The translations under genes and the position numbers were made by a program. The notes under the pieces were generated by a model, which saw only the letters and a program-made list of their open reading frames with translations, made no database searches and was not told the DNA's origin. 64,000 nucleotides of DNA from Stropharia rugosoannulata (taxonomy: Eukaryota; Basidiomycota; Agaricomycetes; Agaricales; Strophariaceae): NCBI GenBank assembly GCA_028532985.1, contig JANCIK010000008.1, positions 2,294,001 through 2,358,000 of the forward strand, in the 5' to 3' direction. Each line of letters opens with the position of its first letter. The stretch's first letter is position 1. Positions 1 through 11,851 of the stretch are shown here, piece by piece.

Positions 1-1
1 T

Positions 2-1024
2 ATGCGCACTTTCCACGCGTCGTGCTGGAGGGCTAATGCAGTCCGGAACTCACAGAAGGCGGCAAAACCAGAGAATGAGCAGGCGCGGAAAAATACTGAT
101 GAAAAGCCTGTTTCTGGTGAAGTGCATCCCTTGAATAGACCACTCGGTGTCCGAGAACGGCCGACGACTGTTGTGCAGACGCGGACAGAAAAGATGAAGG
201 AGCTGTTGGATGATCAAAAGCGGATGGAGCAGCGCAGACACTTGTACGCTTCGACTTCTTATGACATTTCTGTTGTGTGCTTACAATACATCTAGAATTA
301 AGGAAGCGACGAAGGGGTATTTCCATGACATGAACATGACACGGAGGAACGGTGGCAAAACATGGATCGCCCCGAATGTGCTTATTCGCGAAGATGTACA
401 GCCTTCCTGCTTTTCCTACTATGAGGTTCTAACTGTGTATTAGAAATCCCTCTATTTCCCTAACGTTAAAGGCCAGTGCCTCGCAGATAATACGACGAAA
501 GACACGACGCCGATGTGCTTTGGAAAGATCAGCTTAGTTGCAATGATAGGCAGCCAGATATCACAGGTACGCACAAACTCCAGCTGTCTTGTGCAGGCCT
601 TGTCTTAGCCTACTACCAGGTGCACACAGAGTCATTCGCCGGCCCAACATACTCCCGTTTCCACTCCACTCCGCTCTTCCAATATGTCCAAATCAATCTA
701 CAGGAGAATATACTAAAATCGTTCCTTGTCCGCATGTTCTCAAATACCCTGCGCTCCTCAGTGCCTAAAGAGCTACAGCCTACGTACCTCGTCTCCAGAC
801 AAAACATGGAATACGTCCGCGATTCGCTAGGAATGACAAATAGCAAAGTCGGATACGTTTACCTCGTCGATGAAAACCTAAGAATTCGATGGGCAGGGTG
901 CGCAGACGCCCACCCAGCAGAATCGGCTGCTCTGGAAAATTGTACTGGTGTTCTCTTGAAGAGGCTCGAGGGGAAGATGAAGCTGGCTAAAAAGGCGGTA
1001 CCACCAGCCACCCTCACGCTTTAA
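2..1024 (+). CDS. ATP10: ATP10-type mitochondrial F1Fo-ATP synthase assembly factor
   Basis: Exons 2-243, 296-395, 444-566 and 620-1024 join into one frame of 289 aa from the first ATG in the window. The true start may lie upstream, because the first residues (MRTFHAS) look like part of a mitochondrial presequence that could be longer. The family acts in the mitochondrial matrix or inner membrane and helps assemble the Fo sector, around Atp6. Visible hallmarks are a Lys/Arg-rich N-terminal part, a YFPN-type segment followed by a thioredoxin-like core spanning exons 3 and 4, and the C-terminal stretch reading GYVYLVDENLRIRWAGC, typical of Atp10. All three introns are about 50 nt with GT-AG ends. 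The gene is convergent with the RMD1-like gene. The family call is strong; only the 5' end is uncertain. Confidence 0.85.
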
Positions 1025-1434
1025 CTCGGGATGTAACTAACAGACGGCCGTCTATATTACTAGGGGTCATCAAAGATGTGCGCATGTGGGTGTGTCGATA
1101 TAGACATCAAAAACATGACTGGTTTTAGCATCCCTAAAGTCATTATTAATATGTATTCTACACACTGCTGGTGAATCCGCGGCAATCAACAGTTTTCAAA
1201 AAGATTCGGCACTGTACATTCTTCAAGGGCTAGAAATACATGTCAAGGATATCCGCCAAGTAGCGTATAGTACAGAGTGGGCTGTCTTATGAATACCGTG
1301 GTATGGTCAAACAACCTATGACTACGCCATCATTCGCTCGAGAGTTCGCAACGTCTCCTCTTTCGATAGCGGAGGAAGGACAGATGCCATTAGTTTCATT
1401 TTGTGAGTAGTCGCTGTGTGGAAGACAAGCCGCG
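1025..1434. other. Intergenic region between convergent genes
   Basis: Shared 3' region of the ATP10 and RMD1-like genes. I see no open frame with splice support and no RNA gene. Confidence 0.6.
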
Positions 1435-3308
1435 CTACAACTTCACCCTATTCAAGTAAAAGAAGGAATTGAGTATGTGTTCGTGAGCATTGTCAAATTT
1501 ACGAACGAGTTCCACTAAACAGGCCACGACAATAAGCCAGATGACGATCCAGGTGATGCGCTCCATAGCTGAATTATTCAGATGGTCATGAATTGCGTCC
1601 AACTAGGCAACACAGAAATGCATATTAGATTTGGTAAACGGACATGGCCACCACTCACAAAGTCGCTAGCTACGCCTAGCTTTTCATTAAGGACCTGCAC
1701 CCTGGGCTTGATTTCCATGTATTCGCGGACGGCATCATACAAATCCTTCAAGCTAGCTTCACTCCAGAAGAGTTCAGGAACATCGAGGACATTAGACACC
1801 AGATTGACGTCGCGCCGAAGTTTAAACAAACGACCAGTCAACTTAAGAGCATCATGGCGGCGAAGCTTTAGCCCGCCAGAAATAGCAAGCTGCTTGGGAA
1901 TTGACATGGTCAGGGGAGAAGATAGGACGCGCTGAGCATTTGTCTCGTAGTGTGCGAGAAGAGTGGACTGGGCTAAAGCATGAGCTATGGACAGCTTGAG
2001 TAGATGAGATCTAGATTTGAGGGCTATTCATAATTAGTTGATTGCCTCGCCGCACAAATTTAGCGCTCACTGAAGAAATCGTTGTAAATGCGCGGGTACG
2101 CGATTTTAGGATCGTGCTAGAAACCATCATCAAGATTTACACGCAAAATGAGAAGTCGAAAACAGCTTACTGCAAAATGGCACTCCTCAATCTCCCAGTC
2201 ATCTTCCGCTATTCGTCGCTTCATTATCCCAGCATTTTCAATATCTTCCAGGATGTCCCGCTCTTGCTGTTCGGAGAGGCCAAAAAATACGGCAACACCG
2301 TATTCAAAGAATACCACTTCAGATACATCTTCATCCCCAAGTCTAGGTGTTGTCACTGGCTCTTCTTGGGTAGATGTCCAAGGCCGATAATTCCCTGGAT
2401 CGGTTTCCATTCCCTGGTCAATATCGACGCGAGCTGGAGTGCTTTCTGATGTGGGTGTCTGGACTTCGGGTTCCGTCGTAAATCCTGCGGCTTCAGTCTC
2501 AGTCTCTACATCGGTTGTCTCACCGCCAGTGGGAACTGTAGAGGAAACGTATCCCGTTTGTTGTTGGCGCGTGTTTACAGGAGAACTAGATGAAATGTAT
2601 CCTCCAAGATTCTCGCTGGTAGCTGGGGCGGTGGTGAAGTAGGTGCCTTGGTAGCCATTTTCTTCTGCCTCAGATAGATGGGTTAAGAATGATTCCCCGG
2701 TCTTCATCTTGGCTGGGACTGAAGAGCGGACGTTGGCATTGGGACCATATCCAGGCAATAGTGGGAGGTGGTACATCTACGCGAGGCGTCATTCCCTTTT
2801 ACAGTACAACTCAGATAATACAAAGCTTACTCACGACATAAAGGGCTTCGTCAAAGGCTCTGGGCGACACATTGTGTTCCCGTTTCAGGAATGACGATAG
2901 AAGTTTCATCTTAAAAGACTCGGCCACACAGTACGCTGTTATCCTTTTGAACCCGGCTTGCTTTCTCTGGTCTTTGCTCATGCGTTCTGCCTGGCTCTTG
3001 TACTCCCGAACAACCCCGTCAATTTCGTGTCCCAGAGTGAGATCATCTTCGACATCTGCCAGTAGAGGACGCGTCTGAGGTGCAGAGGGGAGCTCGACAA
3101 GTTTGTGCGTGGTCTTGGACGAGCGCTGGGATTTGGGCCCTGACGTCAGCCCTGCGACTGACGCCCGTCGAGTTATCGAAGGATTGTCGGTGACATTGTA
3201 CCTCTTGCTGGGTACTCCGAGAGACGCAAGTCGCGAGATGGGCTTCCGTTTAGGTAATTGAGTGGTGGATGGCAGTCGACTTGCAGAAGGCGTGGTATTC
3301 TGAGACAT
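1435..3308 (-). CDS. RMD1: RMD1-like DUF155 family protein with C-terminal membrane anchor
   Basis: On the minus strand the exons, in transcript order, are 3308-2835, 2776-2171, 2116-2071, 2023-1659 and 1602-1435, giving 552 aa. The first ~250 residues are Ser/Thr/Pro-rich and look disordered. The DUF155 core starts around the segment ending FFEYGVAVFFGLSEQQE and continues through FKSRSHLL-type and PELFWSEASLKDLY motifs. Near the C-terminus one hydrophobic helix (ITWIVIWLIVVACLVELV) is followed by a short polar tail, the usual end of fungal Rmd1/Rmd8-type proteins and of mitochondrial RMND1. Yeast Rmd1 was named for a meiotic nuclear division phenotype; the biochemical role is not established. 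Start chosen at MSQNTTPS, which opens the first coding exon. Divergent from the gene at 3986. Confidence 0.88.
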
Positions 3309-3985
3309 CTGTCGAACTGTCCCGAACTGCGAACACAGCTGTTAATTCGGGAAACAGTGAGGGCAGTCCACCGAAGATTTTGTTCGTCTAATTTCTTCAA
3401 TTGGCAGTATGAAACCCACGGCACAGGGCGGATCTGAGGCAAGTCAACAGCTAGTAAGGGTTTCTTCAATACTACAGCAACGGGTTACATCAGTAAACTA
3501 ATACGTACAATGTGGCTAGGCTGTCACGTGTCACGGAAATTCGACTCCAGGTCAGTGATGGTCGGGACTCGGGACTTTGAAAAACACTTTGCCACTCTCG
3601 ATGATCTTTTTCACCAACTACTACGGCGCCTGCGTATCAAATGCAACGTGAGGCCGGAACTGCACGACTTTTTCCAGGTACCAGTACACCTACCATCATA
3701 TGCGGTCGATGACTAAACGAAAATTGCAGTACAGGGTTAAACAGGCTAACCACTTCATCATTGCGCAGGCCTAGGCGAGTATACGACCTTTAAGGGTCTC
3801 CCTCCACTACGGCACGAGTCGAAACACAAGAAGCAGCAGCACCGTGCATTCTGTCAAGCGTTGTTTCTCGAATCGACCAACGCAGACCAATCGCTGAAAT
3901 ATTTAACAATATTCAGGGCCACTCTGACCCCGAAATCTGGGAATCCATTTATTAGACGGACGACCTTCCTGTAACTCCAACACCC
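3309..3985. promoter_or_regulatory. Divergent intergenic region between RMD1-like and UBE3D-like genes
   Basis: 677 bp separate two start codons on opposite strands, so both promoters must lie here. No clear TATA box was found. A 68-codon frame at 3510-3716 has no splice support and no recognisable product. Confidence 0.45.
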
Positions 3986-6900
3986 ATGGCTACTCTCACG
4001 CGTCCGAAATCTACGTCGAGAACCATAACCAACCATGTACTGGAGTCGCAAATTCCCACTCCATTCCCTAGAGAACAACTCGTGCACAGCAGCGACGCCG
4101 AGCAAATCCAGAACGCGACCCCTGACATAGGGGAGTCATCAACAGAGTCAACTACAGTTGCATTTGTAAGTGTCTACCTCTGAATAGTGATCTGTCATTT
4201 CCTGTTAACATCTACATCAGAAAGATGTTATGCCGTCCATCCAACATGTTCAGCGTTCGTGTTTGATGACGCTGAATAACATCCTCTCTGAGCCAGGTCA
4301 CTGGAGTCCTATCGTCCCTGATCGTCGACATTCAATGCCATCAACTCCTATACAATCCCCAACGACTTTTTCCGACGACTCGACGGTGTCGCCAGCCCTC
4401 CGTACCCTACTTACCAATCTACGAAATCACGAGGCCAGTAGCGAGATGATCGAGGCCAAAGATGACGCTTCTGATGCACAGCTGCTGGTAGAGCTGAGGC
4501 AGCATGTTGAAAGAATATCAACCTCGCTGTCTGCTAAGGATGCTGTTCTGGTTACGGCGTTGGTCTCCCTTCTCACTGACCTAAATCGACTATCAAACAT
4601 GGAGACCAGCACCAGCGACGTGCCTGTTCATACCCTGAGCGATAATGACGCACCACCGTCTGTGGATCTGCTCGAAACGCTCACTCGTCAACTGAGTGAT
4701 TTCCAAATCCAGAGGCTTTCTAGTCAAGTGACTGAGTATTCTAGGGACTCGTCACCTCTGCATGCCGTGGAGAGTGCCCTATTATGGACTCGCATTGACG
4801 CTGAGCTAGATAATGTCGTTGCCATGTGCAGAGAACGTACGGAAGCCTTGCCAAAATTCACCCAGGACCATCATCTACCTCCACAGTACAATTTTGAAGA
4901 TTATGACGACGATTTCGAGCTTCCGCCCGACTATGACCCCGCCGGCCGTGCGTCATTCGACGATTCCATGCCCAAAATGCGACATATTCCACAAGGCTCG
5001 TCCATGCGGCCGACAGATGAGAAGATGCGCCTTGACTTGGAGGCGGTGACGATGGCCATTGACAGACTCTACTCTGCCGCACCCCAATTGCACAGTCAAC
5101 GAGTTGAGTTGAATTCGTCGAAGATGGCACAGATGGAAAAGGCGCGGCAACAGGGTCGAGTGGGTGAATCTTCGTCTTATGCCCGCAAGGGAAAGGATCG
5201 TGATATCAAGGAGCTGGAAAACCTACTGGAGCTCATCGGAAAAGCGTCTGAGCGGACACTTAAAGACCAATCTGTAGTTTTGGATAGTACGATGCAGGCA
5301 AGGTTGTTGGAACGTTCGCGTCAACGGGAAATAGTCAAAGTTAGTGAATATCAATTTGGCCTACTTTTAGATGGCTGATTATGTTCTTACCTCCCCTAGA
5401 AGGATGCCTTTGTGGAGCAACTTATCCGCCATTCCGAGGCAGGTCGTCTTCATGGTCAAGACGCCGTGCTACATCCAAGGATAAGAGACCCTGAAGCGCT
5501 ACTCACGTTACCTGAATTCATAAGGGAAGCTGTGCCTCTCTCGGAAAGAAGTAAGGATCTAAATGCGATGCTTACTCTCCCGGAGTTTGTTAAGGAAGCT
5601 GTTCCTGCACATCTTTTGAAACATGCAGAAGTCGAGGACGTTCAGGATGGTAAGAATAAGGAGAAAAAAAGACATCGGAGTCTGTCTGCTCCACCTCTAG
5701 CTTGGCTTCGATCGATATCTAGCTCTTCCCAATTAAACACCAGCAGTTCTGTTTCTAAAGGAAAAGCAAAAATGCATTCAGTCAACGAAAGCAACGGTAA
5801 TTGAAGTTTTTGTAATCTGTTATGACTTTTGACTTAATCTCCCTAATAGCATTCGACATCGTTTACGTTGCCGAGAATCATGAAAACCTTCGCCACATCT
5901 TAGTTTTCTTTACCGCCACTGGGCTTAAACCAGGTGCCACTGTGCAGGCCGAAGTCATATCACCTTTCCCGGAAGGATTCGCCTATGGGAGCACGGGAGG
6001 CGGGCTTCTCGTCATTAAATCCGGTCCACAGACCTCACTGCCTCTCCTACTCCCCGCGTACACGGCTATTGGACCCAAAGATGTCCGGGAGCAGAGCGGG
6101 CACTATGACATCAAGTTGATGACGCAGTCCTCGCGCAGCTCGTCGCCCGAAAACGAGAGCGTCGCGCTCCAAGACGCGACCCAACTTGCCTCTCTCCGAC
6201 CCACGTCGTTCCTATGCGCATCCTGCACGTTGCCTATAGTGCAGTCGAGCCGGATCAACACCTGGCGTGATCTGCCCTCGGAGCACTGGGAAGAGCTTGT
6301 AGAGGCATGGATGTGCCACAGGGACCAGAAGCTGCATGACCACGTCCAGCATCATTCGAAGGGCGGCTTTTGGCCTGCTGAGGGCCTAGCGCTGGTCGGC
6401 GGTAGCTATGTCTTGTTCGATGAATCGGCGATGAACACGAATAATCTGCATATTGCTTCTAATAGCCGGGTAAGCTCTTTTGTGCTCTCCCTATCATTTG
6501 TATCATTTTGCATTTTTACGTCGGGCATCAAGAAGACTGGCGTCGGATTTCACCGGCGGGCAGTGGCGGGCATTTTAATACCATCGAGCCGCCTAGGTTT
6601 CCTGAGCGTCTCTGAGCGGTTTTGAATGTTCTGCCCTGCTAACTCAGTTGATACAAAATGTCCTAGATTAAGACTCTCGAGTCAGCTACTTTTTCAAACA
6701 ACTCCCTTGCTTATTCAGATCAACATTATGGGAGCTACGCTTAAGGGCACATCTTGATTCTTTTTCTTATATCTTTACTTCTCTTCGCACTTTTCTCATT
6801 CGGACAGTGCATTGGCTAATATTTTTGTCCTGTAGCATGATGACAATTGGCGGCTAACTCGTTGTCTTTGCGGGGCTGTTGTTGGGCGCTGTCAAGAGCG

Positions 6901-7564
6901 AACGGTCAGTTCGAGGACAACGGTGGTGCATAGGATTTTGAAATATGCGGTTAGGCCAGTCAGCCCCAATACTGAGTACGTCATTACATCTTTGCCTTCC
7001 TCTATGACCCTTAATGAGGTTGCCAGACCTATGAGGATACCGTTGTCAGCTTTCATAGTCGAAGATATGATGGAATATGTGCACGCTCACGCATCCTACC
7101 GTTTTGTGATACAAGACGAAGAAGAAGAGAAGCCGCGGATCCTTGTGAGTCTTGTTTTGTTCTCCTTTGTCCACGTTCTCATTATACGTGTGTTGTAGAT
7201 ATGGCTCTTCAAACCAAAAATGCACCTTGCATACACAACTGCACGAGCCCGTGCCATTCCCAAGAGCGCAAATATAGTTGCAGCCAAAGTTCTATATAAA
7301 CTTATCAAGCCTGTTGGCGACAACACGGTGGATATCAAAAGGTAGGCATCTAGACGTGGTTTCACGCTACTCTTCCGTTGACGAAGTAACTATGACAGCA
7401 TCTTAAATACATATCCTGGGTTCCCGCAGGCGGAGTATCTATTGTACCCAATGGCGATCTGCAGGAGGATCGCGAGCATGCTGCGGGAGAGTAATACAGC
7501 GTATCCTGAAAGTCTTCGCATGATGACCGGTCTCGAGGTGGGCTGGTTACAACGCGCATATTAA
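3986..7564 (+). CDS. Large protein with C-terminal UBE3D/IPA1-type (HECT_2, E2-binding) domain
   Basis: Exons 3986-4165, 4221-5339, 5400-5796, 5850-6469, 6836-7144, 7199-7341 and 7399-7564 give 977 aa. Residues 566-976 resemble the HECT-like E2-binding family (UBE3D; yeast Ipa1). Signs are a CASC cysteine pair, the motif TWRDLPSEHWEELVEAW, a second Cys motif CGAVVGRC, and the late segment TYPGFPQAEYLLYPMAICRR. Members bind ubiquitin-conjugating enzymes; Ipa1 affects mRNA 3'-end formation. Residues 1-565 are polar, helical and unrecognised, with an internal duplication (LTLPEF-I/V-R/K-EAVP at 468-479 and 491-502). The fourth intron is 366 nt, long for this window, so a small exon could be missed there. 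A fusion of two gene models cannot be excluded, but the frame is continuous through clean GT-AG introns. Confidence 0.75.
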
Positions 7565-8132
7565 TTTTATTTGCACCTCCTTTCGATTTCCCTGTTCGTC
7601 GCTTTTTTTGCACTCGTCGTCAACCTCCTTTCGACTCCAATATCGTAGGCTACGCAAGATCGAGGTGGTATTTCTCGTAATTTATATGTATGAGCACATA
7701 GACATGTATAGTTCGAACACACCAGCTGGTTCTTTGTAAATTTGCATGTATTTTTGGTGGACGAATCGACGTATGGAGAATAGTGCTACAGACATGCGGG
7801 TAATCTATTGCATGGGTATGTTCCGATACCCGCGTTTTATAAAGAGGTCTGTCTACAATGTATGTGTGCTTCGGAGAAGTTGGGACAGAGTGAAAGGCAT
7901 TAATGGGGTAGGGACAGCTCATGTCAGTCCCACCGCCTCGGATATTTTGTATAGCGCAGAGAAAATTAATAAATGGTAACTTAAGGGGCATAATTAGGAT
8001 GATACACTCCTGCGGTGGAGTAACCGACAGTATACGGAAGAGCTGGCAGGGAGAATTGTTGGGTATGAATGAGCTGATCAGAAATGTAGGACACTGGCCT
8101 CACCTTGTGGTCATTAAGTAAATCGATACTGA
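7565..8132. other. Intergenic region, convergent genes
   Basis: The 3' flanks of the UBE3D-like gene and the gene at 8133-8872. Short overlapping frames on both strands have no recognisable product or splice support. Confidence 0.55.
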
Positions 8133-8872
8133 TCATTTCTGTTTCACCATTGGCCGGTTACCACCGTAGTCCACTGCTGCCTCAGATGGGGACCGGTATA
8201 ATAAGAATATTTGCTTGAAGTCGATTTCAAGCCTAAGAGAGTAGGCGAAGTCAACGATGTACTGTGCGGCCTCGATGACGCGCTGACCGGACAACTCGAT
8301 TTTGTCCAGCTCCTTCATGACTGCTACCGACGGCCGCTGGCGCCATAGCCGCTCGACTGGCTGCTTCCTCTCCTCGACCATGTTGTATAGACGCACGATG
8401 CGCGCGTACTCCTCTTCCAGCTCCCCGGAACCACAGGTAATCTAAAAATAGAAGCGCGTATTTAGCGATCCTCGCGGAAGACGGCGCGACAGTGGTACTT
8501 AGTAACACTTACCAAAGGGTTATCAATTGGGTGTGGAAGAGTGCGCAACCCCCGATCAATGCGCGACGAGGTTTGCAACTCTAGAAGTGTTTGACGCGGG
8601 TCAGGCTGCAGGCGGCTGGTGCCCGGGTACTCGTCCGTGCTAGACGACCCGTGGCTTTGATGTTGTAGCACAGGCGTGCCACTCGAGCGACTGTAAGGCT
8701 TGCTTTGCCGTGTTTTTCTGGCGTATGTGCGACGAATTGCGGTCTCCGCAGATGGCACTACGGCTATGGGCTCGATGCCTTTCAGCCACGAAGTTATGCG
8801 CTCTGTGAATTTATCCTGGCTCGCAACGGGTGCCTCGCGATAACTTGTGCTGGCTGAGGCGTGTGTAATCAT
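8133..8872 (-). CDS. Unknown protein, 222 aa
   Basis: Two exons on the minus strand, 8872-8513 and 8441-8133, joined by a 71 nt intron with a GTAAGT donor and TTTTAG acceptor. I do not recognise the family. The first exon encodes a basic Ser/Thr-rich part. The second encodes an alternating charged and hydrophobic, probably helical region from about residue 127 (ELEEEYARIV) through VMKELDKIELSGQRVIEAAQ to a short tail. There is no signal peptide or membrane helix. Coding status rests on clean splicing and the coherent helical composition of exon 2. A TATATATATA run lies about 125 bp upstream of the start (8993-9002). Confidence 0.6.
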
Positions 8873-10999
8873 GGTTGCCCTAAATTGCTGCTGCTAGTAG
8901 TATTTTTATTGAGGTCACAGAGCTAGGCAGAGAGGGTGCTGCAGTGGGAGCGGAGAAGAGGGTGAAAGGTCGGGTATGATTGCTCGGGCGACATATATAT
9001 ATTCGGCAAAGTCAGCTAAAAGGCATTTGCATACGATCCGTGCAGGGAGACGTCACCGTTAACGCGTATGTCAACATCCCTGGGCCTGCGCTGATTTGGA
9101 TTTGATGTCACGATTGCGAATTGATGCAACGGACTTCCAGAGGGGAGCCGCAGGGAGCCGTACGAGGCCGTGCACAGTGCCCCAGGCTCCGCATTTGCGA
9201 CAGGCAAGGACGCCGACATTTCCGTGACATCCTCAAGTACACCTTACTAACAGCAATGTTCTGCTCCGGTCTTAAGCTTAACAAACTAACTTGTGGTTTG
9301 GTTCGTCTTGGGCGTATCCCTCCTCTCGTGAGGTAAGAGAATATTTTACATGGTCGTTGTCAAATGAAGACCACCCATAAAGGCATAGATCCAGATTTCA
9401 GGGATTAGGAGATCAGCTAATTTTTTGATGCTAAGTATAAATACAAATGCGTTCCTAATCAACGTACCTCTTTGTGATCCAGTTCTACGTATTTATGATC
9501 CTATATGGCTATCAGCTCTTACTACATAATACATGTCTGACGGACTTTGATTTGCCTTAAGACTGCCACAGGAGCAAATTATGTATGTCTGGGCCTTGGT
9601 ATTTAAGCTGAAAGTCCGACGACCAGTGCCACATTCATGGTCAACGTCAGTCAGAACGTTCGCAACAGAACCGTTAGGCTCTGACCGTCTGTTCGAGTTT
9701 GCGACTTTCAGGCTTCAGCCTATAGATAAAATGCTACGTTTTGCACCGGCACGGGTTGGGAACACGTTGAAACTATTCTATAAGTGTATGGGTGATATGG
9801 GCCGATTCAAAAGGGATTCCAAAAGGATCCAATGGTGCAGCTGTCATGACTGGCATCTGGTGTTAAACGACTGACGGTAAGCAAGCGGTAAGCGACTGCC
9901 ATGTGCTTCTCTATCGGCTCTTGAATGACACGACAAGCATACATACGAGGGAACCGGCCGCACATGCCGCATACGGAGAGCCAATAGACATAGACGTAGT
10001 CTCCAGCGTAGCGCAAGACCTATTTTTTCTTCTCTGGAAAGACTAGAATGGTATCGAAAACCAATGGTGGGGGGCTAAGAACAAAATGAGATGCATACTA
10101 AAACCTATGCTATGCTGTTTTACTATGTTTTATGTTTCATTCGGGGAACCGGACAAATGCAAGAAAGCATTACTGCGCACTCAACTGGAACAAATGATGA
10201 ACACGATTAGGCAGGAAAGCACAGAGCTCAAAACATACTTATCAGTATCACCGGTGGCCCGGATGATCCTGATTGTTGTACTCTATGTGACACACTGAAT
10301 TGCTCAAAGGAATTCTAATCCACATTACAGAGGGGTGCGTCGAATGATGCCTGTTTTTATGAAGCAGCAAACAAGTAGCAAGCCAAGCACAAGCCACTTG
10401 TGAGTTTTGGGATATAAGCGCACAGCTCTCGGAGTGCTTACTGGAATACCCTCGAATACCTCAGGTGAAAGTGTTAACTACTAATACGTACCTTTTAACA
10501 GAGAAATAAATGTTACGCAGCTGTTACAAAGACCGCAGTACTATAAATGGTGTGTTTCGCGTTCACAGTCGAGTCGTCTAGTCAAAATAGGCCTTGCTCG
10601 CCAACCATAGCTATTTGGTATAGTAGTATGTTCGCTGCCGCACTTGTGCCGCATGCATAGCAGTAGTCAGCGTGGACTTGTCAGCAACGGTACTACCGCT
10701 AGTAGCACACATTGTTGATCAATTCAGAAGAATAAAAATAGGCTCTCTTCTAACTGTGTCTGCGGTTTCCGACCACATAAATGGTGATGTATCTACACGC
10801 CTTAGCTATATACTACGTTCATGCGTCGTATGAAGTCGTATGACAAAACAATGATCGGCCACGCGACTTGCCTTCGGACGCAACCGACTACCTTCCAACT
10901 CGCACCAGTCGACCCAAAGTTGACCAGATTCTTCTGCACTCTCATTTGTGCACTGTTTCATTAGACCAGCTTGCCCGCGTTTGCCGGTTCTCAGGCAAC
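8873..10999. other. Gene-poor region
   Basis: About 2.1 kb AT-rich sequence with only short frames. The 97-codon frame at 9581-9874 and the 70-codon frame at 10086-10298 show no recognisable domain or splice continuation. The frame beginning at 10868 is read as 5' leader of the next gene. No repeat or mobile-element end is evident by eye. Confidence 0.5.
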
Positions 11000-11851
11000 A
11001 TGTTTCTCTCTGCGGGTAACCTACTCTACGTGATGGGGAATGCTTTCTGGCTGTCGACGTCGCTTGTCTTTGCCTGCGAAGGAGAGTGCATAACAGGCAT
11101 TACGAACGCGTTTATTGGGAACTACACAGCCCCGCTGAATAGTGCTCTCGACCAGATTGTGCGTAGCAGCGGCGGTCTGTGCCCGCAGCATACTCTTGAC
11201 TGTGTGTTACAAAAACTGAATTCTTCTGTTCACTTATATGTGGCTTGTTAGGCAAGCGCGATTGCTGCTGAGTTCATGCCAGACAACAAGAACAATGTCG
11301 GCGTCGCCCTTCTTAGCCCATTACTAGACGAGTACCACCGCCGCGCGTACGACTACATGGAAAACGCCATTTTTAAATCGTGTTTCCACGGGAAATGTCT
11401 GGATCCGCACACAGGGCTCGAGCCAGCGGGTTGCCCCAACCCCGACTGTCCGCTGATCTGCGGCACACCTGGGTCTCTAATACACTTTTATGCGAAGCTG
11501 AGGTATATCGTATTCAACGGCACCGTGGGGCTCTTCAGCGAGATTGTAGACGTGAATTCGGCGGCGTATCGGCAGGTCGAGCAGAACGTTGTTGACGCGG
11601 CGGCGGAGAAGAGGCGCCGTCGGTACCTCCGCTTCAGGCGAGTCGACTCTGGCCTGGTGAATGAGAGGAATTTGCCGGGTTTATCTACTCGAGAAGAGAC
11701 ACAGGTACGGCGCCATCTGCAGTCCATTCTCAGTCGCTTCCATGGGACACTGGCCAGCGTCTGCGGAGGGCACGTCAACGGCGGCCCAAATGGACTTCCG
11801 AACTGTAGCTGGAAATCCGCTTTTCATGACTATATCCTCAGCTTTCCTTGA
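11000..11851 (+). CDS. Cys-rich predicted secreted protein, 267 aa, unknown function
   Basis: Exons 11000-11203 and 11252-11851, separated by a 48 nt intron with a weak GTGTTA donor and TTAG acceptor; the intron removes an in-frame TAG. The ATG at 11000 was preferred over the in-frame one at 10868 because it opens directly into a signal-peptide-like segment, with a hydrophobic core ending FWLSTSLVFA before CEGE. The mature part holds many cysteines, including GGLCPQHTLDC, SCFHGKCLDP and GCPNPDCPLICG, with possible N-glycosylation sites. A short basic patch (EKRRRRYLRFRR) lies in the middle. I do not recognise the family. It could be an extracellular disulfide-bonded protein; no enzyme motif is visible. 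Confidence 0.65.

Noticed and set aside
10868..10999. N-terminal extension of the secreted protein from the upstream in-frame ATG
   Set aside because: It would bury the signal peptide behind 44 polar residues; the ATG at 11000 opens directly into it.
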